NCBI RefSeq assembly: GCF_905372525.1
Contig: NZ_CAJPPN010000001.1
Coordinates: 1 to 64,000, forward strand
Direction of reading: 5' to 3'
Length of the DNA stretch: 64,000 bases
DNA from: an uncultured Porphyromonas sp.
GTDB taxonomy: Bacteria > Bacteroidota > Bacteroidia > Bacteroidales > Porphyromonadaceae
Shown: positions 26,881-35,587 of the stretch, in pieces
Layout of the letters: the number at the start of each line of letters is the position of its first letter
Numbering within the stretch: the stretch's first letter is position 1
Position numbers and translations under genes: made by a program
Notes under the pieces: model-generated
Databases searched by the model: none
What the model was told of the DNA's origin: nothing
The model's input: only the letters and a program-made list of their open reading frames with translations

Positions 26881-28176
26881 CTAGTTCACGATCAGTAGGT
26901 AGTAATTCTTCTTCCCTCGCTGGACGAGTAGGAAACGTCCTGCGATGAGGTGCTCTGTACCTACGAGGTCTTCGGGAGAGGTGACCTTTTCCTTGTTGAG
27001 GCTAAGTCCGCCCGCTGCGATGAGCTTGCGAAGCTCTCCCTTGGAGGGGAGTACGGCTGCCTGCTCCGTGAGGAGGTCAGCGATCTTGACTCCAGAGCTC
27101 AGGGTATCACGGGAGACCTCGAACTGAGGCACGCCCTCGAATACAGAGAGGAGCGTACCTTCGTCGAGGGCCTGTAGCTGCTCCTTGGTCCCCTGCCCGA
27201 ATAAGATCGAGGAGGCAGATACGGCGGCTTCGTAGTCAGCTCGGCTATGTACGAGCGTGGTGAGCTCCTCTGCTAGGCGCTTCTGTAGGGGGCGGAGATG
27301 TGGTGCTGCAGCTTGCTCCTGCTCCAGCTGGGCGATCTCCTCTTGTCCCAGAGTGGTGAATATCTTGATGTAGCGGGCGGCATCGGCATCGTTCACATTG
27401 AGCCAGAACTGGTAGAAGGCATAGGGGCTCGTGCGGGCAGGGTCTAGCCATACATTGCCTGACTCGGTCTTGCCAAACTTACCTCCGTCAGCCTTTGTGA
27501 TGAGAGGACAGACGAGGGCATAGGCTTCACCACCCTCCTTGCGACGGATGAGCTCTGTACCCGTGGTGATGTTGCCCCATTGGTCTGAGCCCCCCATCTG
27601 TAGGCGGCAGCCATAGTTGCGGTAGAGGTATAGATAATCGTAGCCCTGCAGGAGCTGGTAGCTGAACTCAGTGAAGGACATCCCAGCAGAGTTCTCGCCA
27701 TTGAGGCGCTTCTTCACCGAGTCCTTAGCCATCATATAGTTCACCGTGATGTGCTTGCCGATGTCTCTGATGAAGGCTAGGAACGAGTAGTCCTTCATCC
27801 AATCATAGTTATTGACGAGGACGGCAGCGTTAGGAGCACCACTATCGAAGTCGAGGAACTTAGCCAGCTGTCGCTTGATACACTCTTGGTTGTGACGTAG
27901 GGTTTCCTCATCTAGGAGATTGCGCTCTGCAGACTTCATTGAGGGGTCACCGATCATGCCCGTTGCCCCTCCGATTAGTGCTAATGGACGATGTCCCGCA
28001 CGCTGTAGATGCCGTAGCATCATCACACCCACCAGGTGACCGATGTGTAGCGAGTCTGCGGTGGGGTCGATACCGAGGTAGGCAGAGGTGCGCTCCTTGA
28101 GTAGCTGCTCCTCTGTCCCTGGGATCATATCATGGATCATCCCACGCCAGCGGAGCTCTTCAATAAAGTTGGTCAT
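26881..28176 (-). CDS. tyrS: Tyrosyl-tRNA synthetase
   Basis: A 431-residue class I aminoacyl-tRNA synthetase. The HIGH motif is at residues 44-47 (LHIGHLVG). The tyrosine-binding and KMSKS regions are seen as LLQGYDYLYLYRNYG and KFGKTESGN (KFGKT in place of KMSKS). An S4 domain lies at the C-terminus (SKGELRKLIAAGGLSLNKEKV). It attaches tyrosine to tRNA-Tyr in the cytosol. It sits downstream of the tatD-like gene on the same strand. Confidence 0.97.
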   Translation of the reverse strand: MTNFIEELRWRGMIHDMIPGTEEQLLKERTSAYLGIDPTADSLHIGHLVGVMMLRHLQRAGHRPLALIGGATGMIGDPSMKSAERNLLDEETLRHNQECIKRQLAKFLDFDSGAPNAAVLVNNYDWMKDYSFLAFIRDIGKHITVNYMMAKDSVKKRLNGENSAGMSFTEFSYQLLQGYDYLYLYRNYGCRLQMGGSDQWGNITTGTELIRRKEGGEAYALVCPLITKADGGKFGKTESGNVWLDPARTSPYAFYQFWLNVNDADAARYIKIFTTLGQEEIAQLEQEQAAAPHLRPLQKRLAEELTTLVHSRADYEAAVSASSILFGQGTKEQLQALDEGTLLSVFEGVPQFEVSRDTLSSGVKIADLLTEQAAVLPSKGELRKLIAAGGLSLNKEKVTSPEDLVGTEHLIAGRFLLVQRGKKNYYLLIVN

Positions 28177-28217
28177 ATTATTCTTCTGAAGCTATTGATT
28201 GTCTATTCCTTGCACTG

Positions 28218-28225
28218 CAAAGATA
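28218..28225 (-). promoter_or_regulatory. -7 element upstream of tyrS
   Basis: On the minus strand TATCTTTG, 41 bp before the tyrS start. No clear -33 TTG at the standard distance; partly inside the start region of the upstream gene's 3' side. Confidence 0.4.
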
Positions 28226-28229
28226 CGTA

Positions 28230-28919
28230 TTATTGCCAGCAGATACGCCCTGAGAATAGTCGTTGTGCCCGGATCCAAAGACTTTGGGTGAGCTCTTCTT
28301 CCTCGATCCCGAGTACGCTACTGGCCAGCTCGTAGACACTACCGATCGGCAGCGTCGCCTGATCATCCGTCTCTAGGAAGGCTCGCCCGAAGTGGTTCGC
28401 TAGGGTCAGACTCTCCCCTTGGTAGTGCTCCCCGAAGCTCAGATAGAGTCCCTTGTCTAGCAGTGGGCGGGCACTGCTGGGCTTGCCTCGGAAACCATGT
28501 ATTACCCAGGGGCTCCGTGGGCTGTACTTCTTATGCAGGCGTAGAAGCTCATCCTGTGCTCCCACGAGGTGGATGATCAGTGGGAGCTGCCTCCGCTCGC
28601 TTATCTTGATCTGCTCCTCGAAGAGGTGAACCTGTAGGGCAAAGTCTGTGTCGCACCGCCTATCTAATCCTGCTTCGCCGAGGGCGATGATACGAGGCTC
28701 TCTATCCAGATGGTACTCTAGCATCTCTAGGGCATCATCCCCGAGGCTGGGGAGCTCCCAGGGGTGTAGTCCTAGGCTGTAGTATAGACCTTGTTCCTCG
28801 GGGAAGGATATACCCGTTGATAGACTCAGACTCTGGATGCTAATCACTCCCGGCATAGGCTGAGGGGGATGGATGTGGGTGTGTAGGTCTACCTTAGGAG
28901 GAGGTGGATTGGTGGGCAT
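28230..28919 (-). CDS. TatD-family metal-dependent hydrolase
   Basis: A 229-residue TIM-barrel hydrolase, shorter than classic TatD (about 260). Metal ligands are visible: KVDLHTHIHPP (HxH), ALGEAGLDRRCD (Glu), IIHLVGAQDELL (His), WVIHGFRGKP (His) and LETDDQ (Asp). Members act as DNases or general phosphoesterases; the substrate here is unknown. It lies between yidD and tyrS on the same strand. Confidence 0.88.
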   Translation of the reverse strand: MPTNPPPPKVDLHTHIHPPQPMPGVISIQSLSLSTGISFPEEQGLYYSLGLHPWELPSLGDDALEMLEYHLDREPRIIALGEAGLDRRCDTDFALQVHLFEEQIKISERRQLPLIIHLVGAQDELLRLHKKYSPRSPWVIHGFRGKPSSARPLLDKGLYLSFGEHYQGESLTLANHFGRAFLETDDQATLPIGSVYELASSVLGIEEEELTQSLWIRAQRLFSGRICWQ

Positions 28920-28944
28920 CTATATCTCGCGTAGATGTGGTTGC

Positions 28945-29187
28945 TCAGGGGACGGGGTCGTAGCCGCTCCCACCCCATGGGTGACAGCGGAGTATACGAC
29001 GTATAGCCAGATAGAGCCCCCGTAGAGGCCCATGTCGCCGTATCGCCTCGATCGCGTAGGTGGAGCAGGAGGGGGTGAAGCGGCAGGAAGGAGGAGTGAG
29101 GGGAGAGATAGCCCCCTTGTAGAAGTAGATGGGGAGTAGGAGTAGCCAGATGACGAGCTTCCTCAGCCCATGTAATAGAGTCTTCAT
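28945..29187 (-). CDS. yidD: Membrane protein insertion efficiency factor YidD
   Basis: An 80-residue protein with the family signature: YKGAISPLTPPSCRFTPSCSTYAIEAI followed by RILRCHPWGGSGYDPVP. It has an amphipathic N-terminus for peripheral membrane binding and assists YidC-dependent insertion. Its start overlaps the end of rnpA by 4 bp, the classic rnpA-yidD arrangement; yidC itself is not in the window. Confidence 0.95.
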   Translation of the reverse strand: MKTLLHGLRKLVIWLLLLPIYFYKGAISPLTPPSCRFTPSCSTYAIEAIRRHGPLRGLYLAIRRILRCHPWGGSGYDPVP

Positions 29188-29615
29188 GGTCGCTCTTCCG
29201 CCTCTTGGCCTAGGACGATCGCCGAGGCTTTTGCAAGAGCCTTGAGCATACCTCGCTCTACCTCGCTGTAGTCAGGGAGCCCCTTGGCCACGGATAGGAG
29301 ACCGAGGTGTATGCGTAGTCCTCGTTCGGTGGCTAAGGTCTGTAGGGCATGCTTGTTCAGGCGGTAGGTCTCACGGATGAGTCGCTTGATGCGGTTGCGC
29401 TTGTTAGCACGCTTGTGGTACTTCTTTGCCACCACGACGAGGATAGCGACACCCGCCTGCTCTTCCTCCTCTAGGGGACGATAGTGGACGAGGACACGTA
29501 GAGGGTAGGCGATGAAGCTCCGGCTCGAGGCAAAGAGAGCGTCTACATCTCGCTTGAGATGTAGACGCTCCTTCTTCTTCAGCGTATAGCGTTGGGGGTG
29601 AGGCGTGCTACACAC
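29184..29615 (-). CDS. rnpA: Ribonuclease P protein component
   Basis: A 143-residue basic protein that helps the RNase P RNA cleave the 5' leader of pre-tRNA. The RNR signature KRANKRNRIKRLIRETYRLNK lies near residues 75-95, and the N-terminus has YTLKKKERLHLKRDVDALF. In Bacteroidales it is separate from rpmH/dnaA and found, as here, between hemD and yidD. Start codon ATG at 29615 gives a 10-residue extension before the conserved core. Confidence 0.94.
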   Translation of the reverse strand: MCSTPHPQRYTLKKKERLHLKRDVDALFASSRSFIAYPLRVLVHYRPLEEEEQAGVAILVVVAKKYHKRANKRNRIKRLIRETYRLNKHALQTLATERGLRIHLGLLSVAKGLPDYSEVERGMLKALAKASAIVLGQEAEERP

Positions 29616-29624
29616 GGGGCTCGC

Positions 29625-30374
29625 CTATTTGTTCTTTTGTTCCAGGTACTTCTCTAGTGCCATGGCCATAGAGGGCGCCGTAGGGGAGGGGGCTGCTAGG
29701 TCTAGACGAAGTCCAGCCTGCTCGACAGCCCGGCAGGTCGCAGGACCAAAGGCTGCGATGAGGAGCTTGCCCTGCGTAAAGTCAGGATGATTGTGTAGGA
29801 GGGAAGTCACTCCTGCTGGGCTGAAGAAGATGATCATATCATACTTCTCCTTCTTCTCTGCTTCGGTGAACTCTGCGCTGACTGTACGGTACATCACAGC
29901 ATGTCCGTACTGGAGCTTCTTAGCCTCCAGCTGCTCTAGTAGATCCATCTTGTGATCCTCTGCCATGGGGAGGAAGTAGACTTCCTTGCTGTGCTTGGCC
30001 ATGAGGCTAACAAGCTCAGCTTGTCCCCCTGGCTCGGGGTAGAAGACCTTGCGCTTGCGGTAGACGATGAACTTCTGGAGATAGTTGGCCACCTGCTCGT
30101 TGATGCAGAAGTACTTCATATCATCTGGCATCGTCACGCGAAGCTCTTCACTCAGCTGGAAGAAATGCTCCATGGCCTTACGGGAGGTGAAGACGATCGC
30201 AGTATGATCTAGGATATTCACCTTCTGATTGCGAAACTCTCGGGGGGTAACAGATTCTACTTCGATGAAGGCTCGGAAGGTAGCGGTTGCATCATAGCGA
30301 GCTGCTATATCGAAGTAAGGGGACTTCCCTGACTCAGGCTGAGGCTGTGAGATTAGGATCTTCTTGATACTCAT
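29625..30374 (-). CDS. hemD: Uroporphyrinogen-III synthase
   Basis: A 249-residue HEM4-family protein: N-terminal MSIKKILISQPQPESGKSPYFDIA, centre ILDHTAIVFTSRKAMEHFF, later YDMIIFFSPAGVTSLLHNHP, and GPATCRAVEQAG near the C-terminus. The fold is recognised by these strand-turn patterns, since the family is poorly conserved. It closes the linear tetrapyrrole to uroporphyrinogen III. Other heme genes are absent from the window. It overlaps the DUF4271 gene by 4 bp. Confidence 0.85.
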   Translation of the reverse strand: MSIKKILISQPQPESGKSPYFDIAARYDATATFRAFIEVESVTPREFRNQKVNILDHTAIVFTSRKAMEHFFQLSEELRVTMPDDMKYFCINEQVANYLQKFIVYRKRKVFYPEPGGQAELVSLMAKHSKEVYFLPMAEDHKMDLLEQLEAKKLQYGHAVMYRTVSAEFTEAEKKEKYDMIIFFSPAGVTSLLHNHPDFTQGKLLIAAFGPATCRAVEQAGLRLDLAAPSPTAPSMAMALEKYLEQKNK

Positions 30375-31069
30375 TGAAACAAACTCGGTAGGAGATCACT
30401 CCTAGTCAAATAGATTCCACCCCCTATAATGTAGAGGAATGGAACGACTTCGTGGGCGCAAAGGTACAAAAAAAGAAGCAAGTACCCTCCCGTCTCCCCC
30501 TTGAGGCGACGAGTGACACCCCACACCGTCACTATCTGTACGAGGATGATCGTCCCTAGGAAGATGAGCCCGAGGGATAGAGCGGGTATCGGCAGGAGTG
30601 TAGCCAAGGCCAATAGGAGGATCAGGCGTGCCCGTATCCAGTCCAAGAAGAAATAGTCTCGGCCGAGGAGCGTCCCCTGCCCCTCAGAGAAGAGGATGTA
30701 CCTCCAGAACCGAAAGACCTGAGCATGAAAGAGTAGGATCACGAAGATCGCTAGCGCGAAGAGCCCGATCCATAGGAGTGTCGTCTCGTAGCCCGTGATC
30801 GGTAGACGCCCCATGAGGACGAGGATACGATAGAAGATAAAGCCCCCGCCGAGGCTCTCCAGTAGATAGATGAGGAACTGGTAGAGCCATACAGGGATGA
30901 CTCGTGCCACCTGAGAGCGGATAGTCCCCGTATGGCGATACTTGATGCTTAGCCAGATCAGTGAACTGAAGCCCGGGGCTAGCCCACGCACGAGGAGCGT
31001 CAGCAGACCGATAACGAGGATGATGAGATAGCTGATATTTGTAAACTGCTCTGTCAGTCTGAAATCCAT
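30371..31069 (-). CDS. DUF4271 membrane protein
   Basis: A 232-residue protein with about six hydrophobic segments, matching the DUF4271 family found next to hemD in Bacteroidales. The C-terminal part reads GYLLLFLYLCAHEVVPFLYIIGG, a typical segment. The conserved pairing with hemD suggests a role in or near heme or envelope metabolism, but no activity is known. The 4-bp overlap with hemD indicates one transcript. Confidence 0.85.
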   Translation of the reverse strand: MDFRLTEQFTNISYLIILVIGLLTLLVRGLAPGFSSLIWLSIKYRHTGTIRSQVARVIPVWLYQFLIYLLESLGGGFIFYRILVLMGRLPITGYETTLLWIGLFALAIFVILLFHAQVFRFWRYILFSEGQGTLLGRDYFFLDWIRARLILLLALATLLPIPALSLGLIFLGTIILVQIVTVWGVTRRLKGETGGYLLLFLYLCAHEVVPFLYIIGGGIYLTRSDLLPSLFQ

Positions 31070-31142
31070 AGACTCATTCTATCGTGGGACTCTATTCGCC
31101 CACAAAGATACACCCTTCTGTATAATCACGCTAAATAAGTTG

Positions 31143-31150
31143 TATATTTG
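31143..31150 (+). promoter_or_regulatory. -7 element upstream of the SIMPL gene
   Basis: TATATTTG, 47 bp before the ATG. A TTCTG 22 bp upstream is the only -33 candidate. Confidence 0.45.
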
Positions 31151-31197
31151 CAACTACTCACCCACATAACTTACCCAACAACTTAAAGACTACAAGG

Positions 31198-31938
31198 ATG
31201 AATAACAAGAATCTCCTCTATGGGACGATCGCATTCGTCTCCCTAATCTTCCTCGCCTCCGTCGCCTTCCTGGCGAGTGGGCTAAAGGGCTTCCGCTCAC
31301 AGACCAAGAAGAACGTCAGTGTGACCGGTATGGCTGAGCGCAACTTCGAGTCCGACCTCATGGTGTGGTCTGCCTCCCTCTCTGTCCGAGCATACAACCT
31401 GTCCGATGCCTACAGCGAGCTAACCAAGCAGCGTGAAGCCGTGAGCGCCTTCCTCAAGCGCAAGAATGTACCTGCCGATGCGATCAGTTACAGCAGTGTG
31501 AGCATCTCGCGCGAAGAGGAACGTGTCGAGGATGATCGCCACGTTTATTACCGCTTCAATGGCTATCTACTCACCCAGACCGTGACTATCACCTCCAAGG
31601 ACGTCGATGCTACAGAGGCTGTCTCTCGTCAGATCTCTGAACTCATCACTCAGGGGATAGAGATCCGGTCAGAGGATCCCCGCTACTATTACACCAAGCT
31701 CAATGACCTCAAGATACAGATGCTCAAGGATGCTAGTGAAGATGCTCGCAACCGTGCTAAGGTCATAGCCGAAGGGGGAGCATCTAGCCTAGGCAAGCTC
31801 CAACACTCCAGCATGGGAGTCTTCCAGATCGTTGGGCAGAATAGTGATGAGGATTACAGTTGGGGAGGCTCATTCAATACCACCTCCAAGTTGAAGACCG
31901 CAACGATTACTGTCACCTCTACCTTTGCTCTCAACTGA
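31198..31938 (+). CDS. SIMPL-domain (DUF541) protein
   Basis: A 246-residue protein with an N-terminal membrane anchor (LLYGTIAFVSLIFLASVAFLAS) and a SIMPL/DUF541 domain. Seen: VSVTGMAERNFESDLMVWSASLSV, YSSVSISREEERVEDDR and the repeat-like C-terminal half LKIQMLKDASEDARNRAKVIAEGGASSLGKL. It is expected to face the periplasm. The family includes periplasmic oxidative-stress proteins; the precise role is unknown. Monocistronic, with a terminator directly after it. Confidence 0.88.
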   Translation: MNNKNLLYGTIAFVSLIFLASVAFLASGLKGFRSQTKKNVSVTGMAERNFESDLMVWSASLSVRAYNLSDAYSELTKQREAVSAFLKRKNVPADAISYSSVSISREEERVEDDRHVYYRFNGYLLTQTVTITSKDVDATEAVSRQISELITQGIEIRSEDPRYYYTKLNDLKIQMLKDASEDARNRAKVIAEGGASSLGKLQHSSMGVFQIVGQNSDEDYSWGGSFNTTSKLKTATITVTSTFALN

Positions 31939-31974
31939 TCCTCCGCCCCCCTTCACCTAGCTACATCTTCACAC

Positions 31975-32012
31975 CATCCCCCACAGATCCCGACGGGAGT
32001 CTGTGGGGGATG
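31975..32012 (+). terminator. Terminator of the SIMPL gene
   Basis: A perfect 13-bp stem (catcccccacaga / tctgtgggggatg) with an inner tccc/ggga, followed by gttctttt. A good rho-independent terminator. Confidence 0.85.
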
Positions 32013-32125
32013 GTTCTTTTGTGTCAGTTACACGGAGGGCTATAGACCAAGGGAGGGGAGTGAAAGAGTGTCGGATACCTCGCCTCTCCTTGATGGGGCT
32101 CTCCTATCAAGTTATGTCGATGGTC

Positions 32126-33454
32126 CTACTCTGTCTCTGTCGTCTCTTCCTCTGCAGGCTGTCTACCGAGACGACGAGCCTCGTCAAACTTCTCCTTCAT
32201 CGTGGGATTGTTTCTCGTCAGCTTACGGATGGTCAGTGACTCGGCCTTGTCATTGGCTAGGCGGAGGTTGTTTTCACTCCCGATGAGGGCTTCCTTGATC
32301 TTCTGTAGGTGCTGGATAGACTTGTCTATCTCATCTATTGCCGTCTGGAAGCGCTCGCTGGCTAAGCGATAGTTGCGACCGAATTTGTCTTGGAATTCCC
32401 GAAGCTGGTTCTCGAAGTTAGTTACATCGACCGACTGCCGGCGCGCGGTCTCTAGCTCTCTCCTATACTCTAGACTCTTCCTAGAGGTCTGCACGAGTAG
32501 GGTGATCAGGGGGATAAAGAACTGGGGGCGGATCACGTACATCTTCTCATAGCGGTGCGACATATCGACGATCCCCGCATTATATAGCTCATTCTCTGGC
32601 TCTAGGAGAGATACGAGGACAGCGTACTCGCACCCCTTGCTTCGGCGGTCGCTGTCGAGCTTCTTGAGGAAGTCCTCGTTGCGATGCTTGGTGGCCGTCG
32701 TATCCATCTCGTTCTTCATCTCAAACATGATAGAGAGGTACTCGACTCCATCTACGCTGTCCCTGAAGATGAAGTCCCCCTTGGCCCCACCCGAAGCATC
32801 ATTATCCTTCTCGAAGTAAGCCCCCGGCATCACGGGGCGGAGCATCTGGCTAAAGAGGTTGGCACAGTGTGCCTCTAGGGTCTCGCCGACCATCTTGGTC
32901 GATAGGCGAAGCTTCATGTCCTTGTAGTAGTCGATGAGCTCGTTAGCTTTCTTTAGCTCTAGGTCATGAGCCGTATGTAGTCTCTGTAGCTCACTTTCCT
33001 TTTCGCTGAGAGCCTGCTGAGCTGTCTGTCGCTCCTGGAGTACTGCGATTTTGGTCTCCTTCTCCTTCTGGGCGATCGAGGCCTGGAGGGTGGCGATCTC
33101 GTTATCCTTCTTTGCGAGAGCAAGCTCTAGCTCGGCTTGCTTGCTCTCTTCGTAGCTCTGTAGTCTTGCCTGGAGCCTAGCTATCTCTAGGTCTTTCTCA
33201 GCCTGTATAGCTTGCTTCTCTCGCTCTAGGTCGCTGGCTCGGCTCGCCTGCTTGCCTAGCTCTAGTTTCCACTTGGTCTCTTCTTGTCGGATGGCTACCT
33301 CTTGGGCAGCCTGCTGTAGCTCCTGTAGCTCTTGTACTCTACGCTTGAGCTCTCGGTCGAACTCTGCGCTCCGTACTTGGCTCAGGATCGCTGCGTAGCC
33401 AGCCTCGTCTACCGTGAAGACACTATTACATTTGGGGCATTTCAGTTCCTTCAT
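32126..33454 (-). CDS. DUF2130 coiled-coil protein
   Basis: A 442-residue protein. It starts with a CPKCN zinc-finger-like motif (MKELKCPKCNSVFTVDEAGY), then a long coiled coil (about 40-190, Gln/Glu/Lys/Ala rich), then the DUF2130 domain (about 200-340: KMVGETLEAHCANLF, KGDFIFRD, EYLSIMFEMKNEMDT). The FEMKN strand with upstream Asp residues resembles a PD-(D/E)xK nuclease core, which is inference. The frame extends 42 codons upstream, but a -7 element (33502-33509) lies in that part, so the start at 33454 is preferred. Function unknown. Confidence 0.85.
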   Translation of the reverse strand: MKELKCPKCNSVFTVDEAGYAAILSQVRSAEFDRELKRRVQELQELQQAAQEVAIRQEETKWKLELGKQASRASDLEREKQAIQAEKDLEIARLQARLQSYEESKQAELELALAKKDNEIATLQASIAQKEKETKIAVLQERQTAQQALSEKESELQRLHTAHDLELKKANELIDYYKDMKLRLSTKMVGETLEAHCANLFSQMLRPVMPGAYFEKDNDASGGAKGDFIFRDSVDGVEYLSIMFEMKNEMDTTATKHRNEDFLKKLDSDRRSKGCEYAVLVSLLEPENELYNAGIVDMSHRYEKMYVIRPQFFIPLITLLVQTSRKSLEYRRELETARRQSVDVTNFENQLREFQDKFGRNYRLASERFQTAIDEIDKSIQHLQKIKEALIGSENNLRLANDKAESLTIRKLTRNNPTMKEKFDEARRLGRQPAEEETTETE

Positions 33455-33501
33455 ATGAGAGGGGTGATATGGAGATGATTTGAATGGTATACTCTTTCGT
33501 G

Positions 33502-33509
33502 CAAAGTTA
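33502..33509 (-). promoter_or_regulatory. -7 element upstream of the DUF2130 gene
   Basis: TAACTTTG on the minus strand, 47 bp before the chosen start. It supports the shorter reading of the gene. Confidence 0.5.
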
Positions 33510-33720
33510 GCTCTTTCCTCTGTATCCCCTAGTACAGGCTCATCCTTGTCATGGAACCAGTGTATAGACTCCTTGAGCATCCGCTACTCTTGGGTGCTTA
33601 CGGAGGGGGATTTCGCGGTTAGGGGAGAGCCCTAGGCCTAATCTTCTGATTGCTTAGCCGTTAGTCTCGGGACATACACCTACGAGAGAGCTCTACCGAG
33701 GATATACCTAGAGCGGAGTA

Positions 33721-33782
33721 GTGTACACGCGTGTATACTGTTGTGTACACGTGGGTATACAGTAGTGTACACACGTGTATAC
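33721..33782. repeat. Three 18-bp near-palindromes at 22-bp spacing
   Basis: Copies at 33721-33738, 33743-33760 and 33765-33782: GTGTACACGCGTGTATAC, GTGTACACGTGGGTATAC and GTGTACACACGTGTATAC, each separated by 4 bp. Each is nearly its own reverse complement. Two agatatacac repeats follow (about 33815-33838). The geometry, about two helical turns per unit, is that of an operator array for a dimeric regulator. Neighbouring genes start at 33454 (minus) and 34399 (plus), so it could serve either. Confidence 0.75.
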
Positions 33783-34361
33783 TCTTCTCTCCTAGATAGC
33801 AGGTGTTGCACGGTAGATATACACAAGTAGATATACACCAATAGTGTAGATCCTACCTTCCCTAGAAAGTGCTCCTCGCCCCCTTTGCTCTTGGCCTCTG
33901 GTGATTTCTCATATGTTAGCCCGAGGAGAGCTCTTGAGAGATGGCAGGGCTGGTGCATGATGTTGCCCATAGCTAGGTAGACTTGCTTAGCTTTGTTTCA
34001 TCCACTCTCGCTCTCATGTTATGGAACTTCCTATCTAGCCTCATCAGTAATCTCAGCCCGATCGATAATCGCCGTAGTGATAAGAATAAATGCTAGCTCT
34101 TACCGCTCCTTCTGCTCATCGTCTTCTGTGCAAGTATCTCGAAGCATAACTCTAGATTATGTCCAAGCGCATAGGACAGCCGTAGGGGACTTTACAAGGA
34201 ACTCTTCGGGGAGGAGCTGGAGCATGTCACTCCCACCCACGCCCCCCTGAGACCTATAAGTTATCCCCATCAAGTCTTCAAACAAGCCTATCTCTCTCTG
34301 ATTATCTAGGATCTGAGCAAAGGGTGTCCATGTTGACTGAGATAGTTCCTTAGGAATGCTG
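33783..34361. other. Non-coding stretch with possible degraded sequence
   Basis: About 580 bp without a believable gene. Several short open frames exist (for example antisense pieces near 34000-34150) but none resembles a known family. Base composition shifts toward AT in its right half. Confidence 0.4.
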
Positions 34362-34369
34362 TATATTTG
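34362..34369 (+). promoter_or_regulatory. -7 element upstream of the HD-domain gene
   Basis: TATATTTG, 29 bp before the ATG at 34399. A TTG lies 26 bp upstream, too far for a standard -33 box. Confidence 0.5.
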
Positions 34370-34398
34370 GCGACAACGAAGAATACAAGTAAGATTCT

Positions 34399-35373
34399 AT
34401 GAAGCGATTTACCAACTGTACTCTAGGGGCTAGAGATGTTATCCTACTGTTAGAAGAACTACATAGACGTGGCTACGAACGCATGCGTTTCTTTGGTTAT
34501 CTATCACCTAATGGGATGGCTTATAGAGTTCATCTAGCGCATCGAGATGCAATGAGTGAAAACGGCTACGAATTGGAGGGAGAGGCTATTTGGTATTCCT
34601 CTGTTGGCTCTGATTGCTGTGGGCTATCTGCGGATTCTCTTGCTGATGAGTTCCTAGAAGAGTTTGCAGAGCACCCAGATCTACTCAGGGCTAAGGCGGT
34701 GGATTCAGATTATGTACAGTGGTTTAGACGAGTAGTAGAGCTTGCATGCAGAGGCATTTATCCAAATCCCTACTCTGATGATCGGATAGCGAGTATATGT
34801 AGTGGATATATCGATACCATTGGAGGAGATGGCGAACATTTTCCTTTGCCTCCGGTATCTCCACAGCCATTTACTGGAACACCTGCTGCACATGTTTGGG
34901 TGGAATGTGCTTCTCTAGTTGCCAAGCGTCTGCATCTGGGACAAGTAGATAAGGCTGGTGTGCCTTATTACGAAGGTCATCTCTCTGCTGTTGCTGCTCA
35001 GGGAAGGGACTGGCGTGAACGGGTAGTTGGTTATCTGCATGATAGTACTGAGGATACCCAATCTACGCCGGACTTCGTACTGTCCCTTTTGGAAGAGCTT
35101 GCAGGGGCTTCGTTACCTAGGCGAGATAGAAATGAAATAGAGCGAGCACTAAGGCTTCTAGACCACCATTGTGCAGCTAATCGAGAGTCTTATATACAAG
35201 GTATAGTGGCTAGTCCATTAGCAACGGCTGTCAAACTACATGATTTGACTCATAACATGGATCTTTCTCGACTAGTATCCCCTTCTCCTCGGGACTACGA
35301 ACGCTTGGAACGCTATAAATGTGAGTTTGCCTATCTGAGTAATTTTCTTCGTCCGCCAACTTATCTCGACTAG
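34399..35373 (+). CDS. HD-domain protein resembling small alarmone hydrolases
   Basis: A 324-residue protein. The N-terminal half (about 1-160) is not recognised. The C-terminal half has the layout of the MESH1/SpoT hydrolase HD domain: GQVDKAGVPYYEGHLSAVA (first His), VVGYLHDSTEDT (HD and ED motifs), a long helical spacer, then ATAVKLHDLTHNMDLSRL (last Asp). This predicts a Mn-dependent nucleotide phosphohydrolase, possibly of (p)ppGpp-like substrates; the specificity is inference. Codons are AT-richer than its neighbours, and it is flanked by about 800 bp of non-coding DNA, so recent acquisition is plausible. Confidence 0.65.
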   Translation: MKRFTNCTLGARDVILLLEELHRRGYERMRFFGYLSPNGMAYRVHLAHRDAMSENGYELEGEAIWYSSVGSDCCGLSADSLADEFLEEFAEHPDLLRAKAVDSDYVQWFRRVVELACRGIYPNPYSDDRIASICSGYIDTIGGDGEHFPLPPVSPQPFTGTPAAHVWVECASLVAKRLHLGQVDKAGVPYYEGHLSAVAAQGRDWRERVVGYLHDSTEDTQSTPDFVLSLLEELAGASLPRRDRNEIERALRLLDHHCAANRESYIQGIVASPLATAVKLHDLTHNMDLSRLVSPSPRDYERLERYKCEFAYLSNFLRPPTYLD

Positions 35374-35516
35374 CTTATATTCATAGAATCGTTGGATAGA
35401 CAATCTAGGCTCTTCCTTTCGAGGCACTTGACTGTTGATAAGAAGAGTGAGGTGCAAATGAAGTACAAGAATAGGAGAACAAAAACCTTCGGATGAAGCC
35501 CAATGTGTAGATAGAT

Positions 35517-35553
35517 AAAAGGAAAGGCGCTCATAACGAGCGCCTTTCCTTTT
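35517..35553. terminator. Bidirectional terminator between the HD gene and mnmE
   Basis: A perfect 16-bp stem (aaaaggaaaggcgctc / gagcgcctttcctttt) with loop ataac and T/A runs on both sides. Confidence 0.9.
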
Positions 35554-35587
35554 TGAGTACTACTTAGGCTTTACTTGTGGTCAGCAG

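Noticed and set aside
33721..33782. CRISPR array
   Set aside because: Spacers would be only 4 bp, units are near-palindromic and there are three copies; no cas genes nearby.
33680..33970. 96-codon minus-strand ORF across the palindromic array
   Set aside because: Half of it is translated repeat (EYTRVYTTVYPRVHNSIH) and it matches no family I know.
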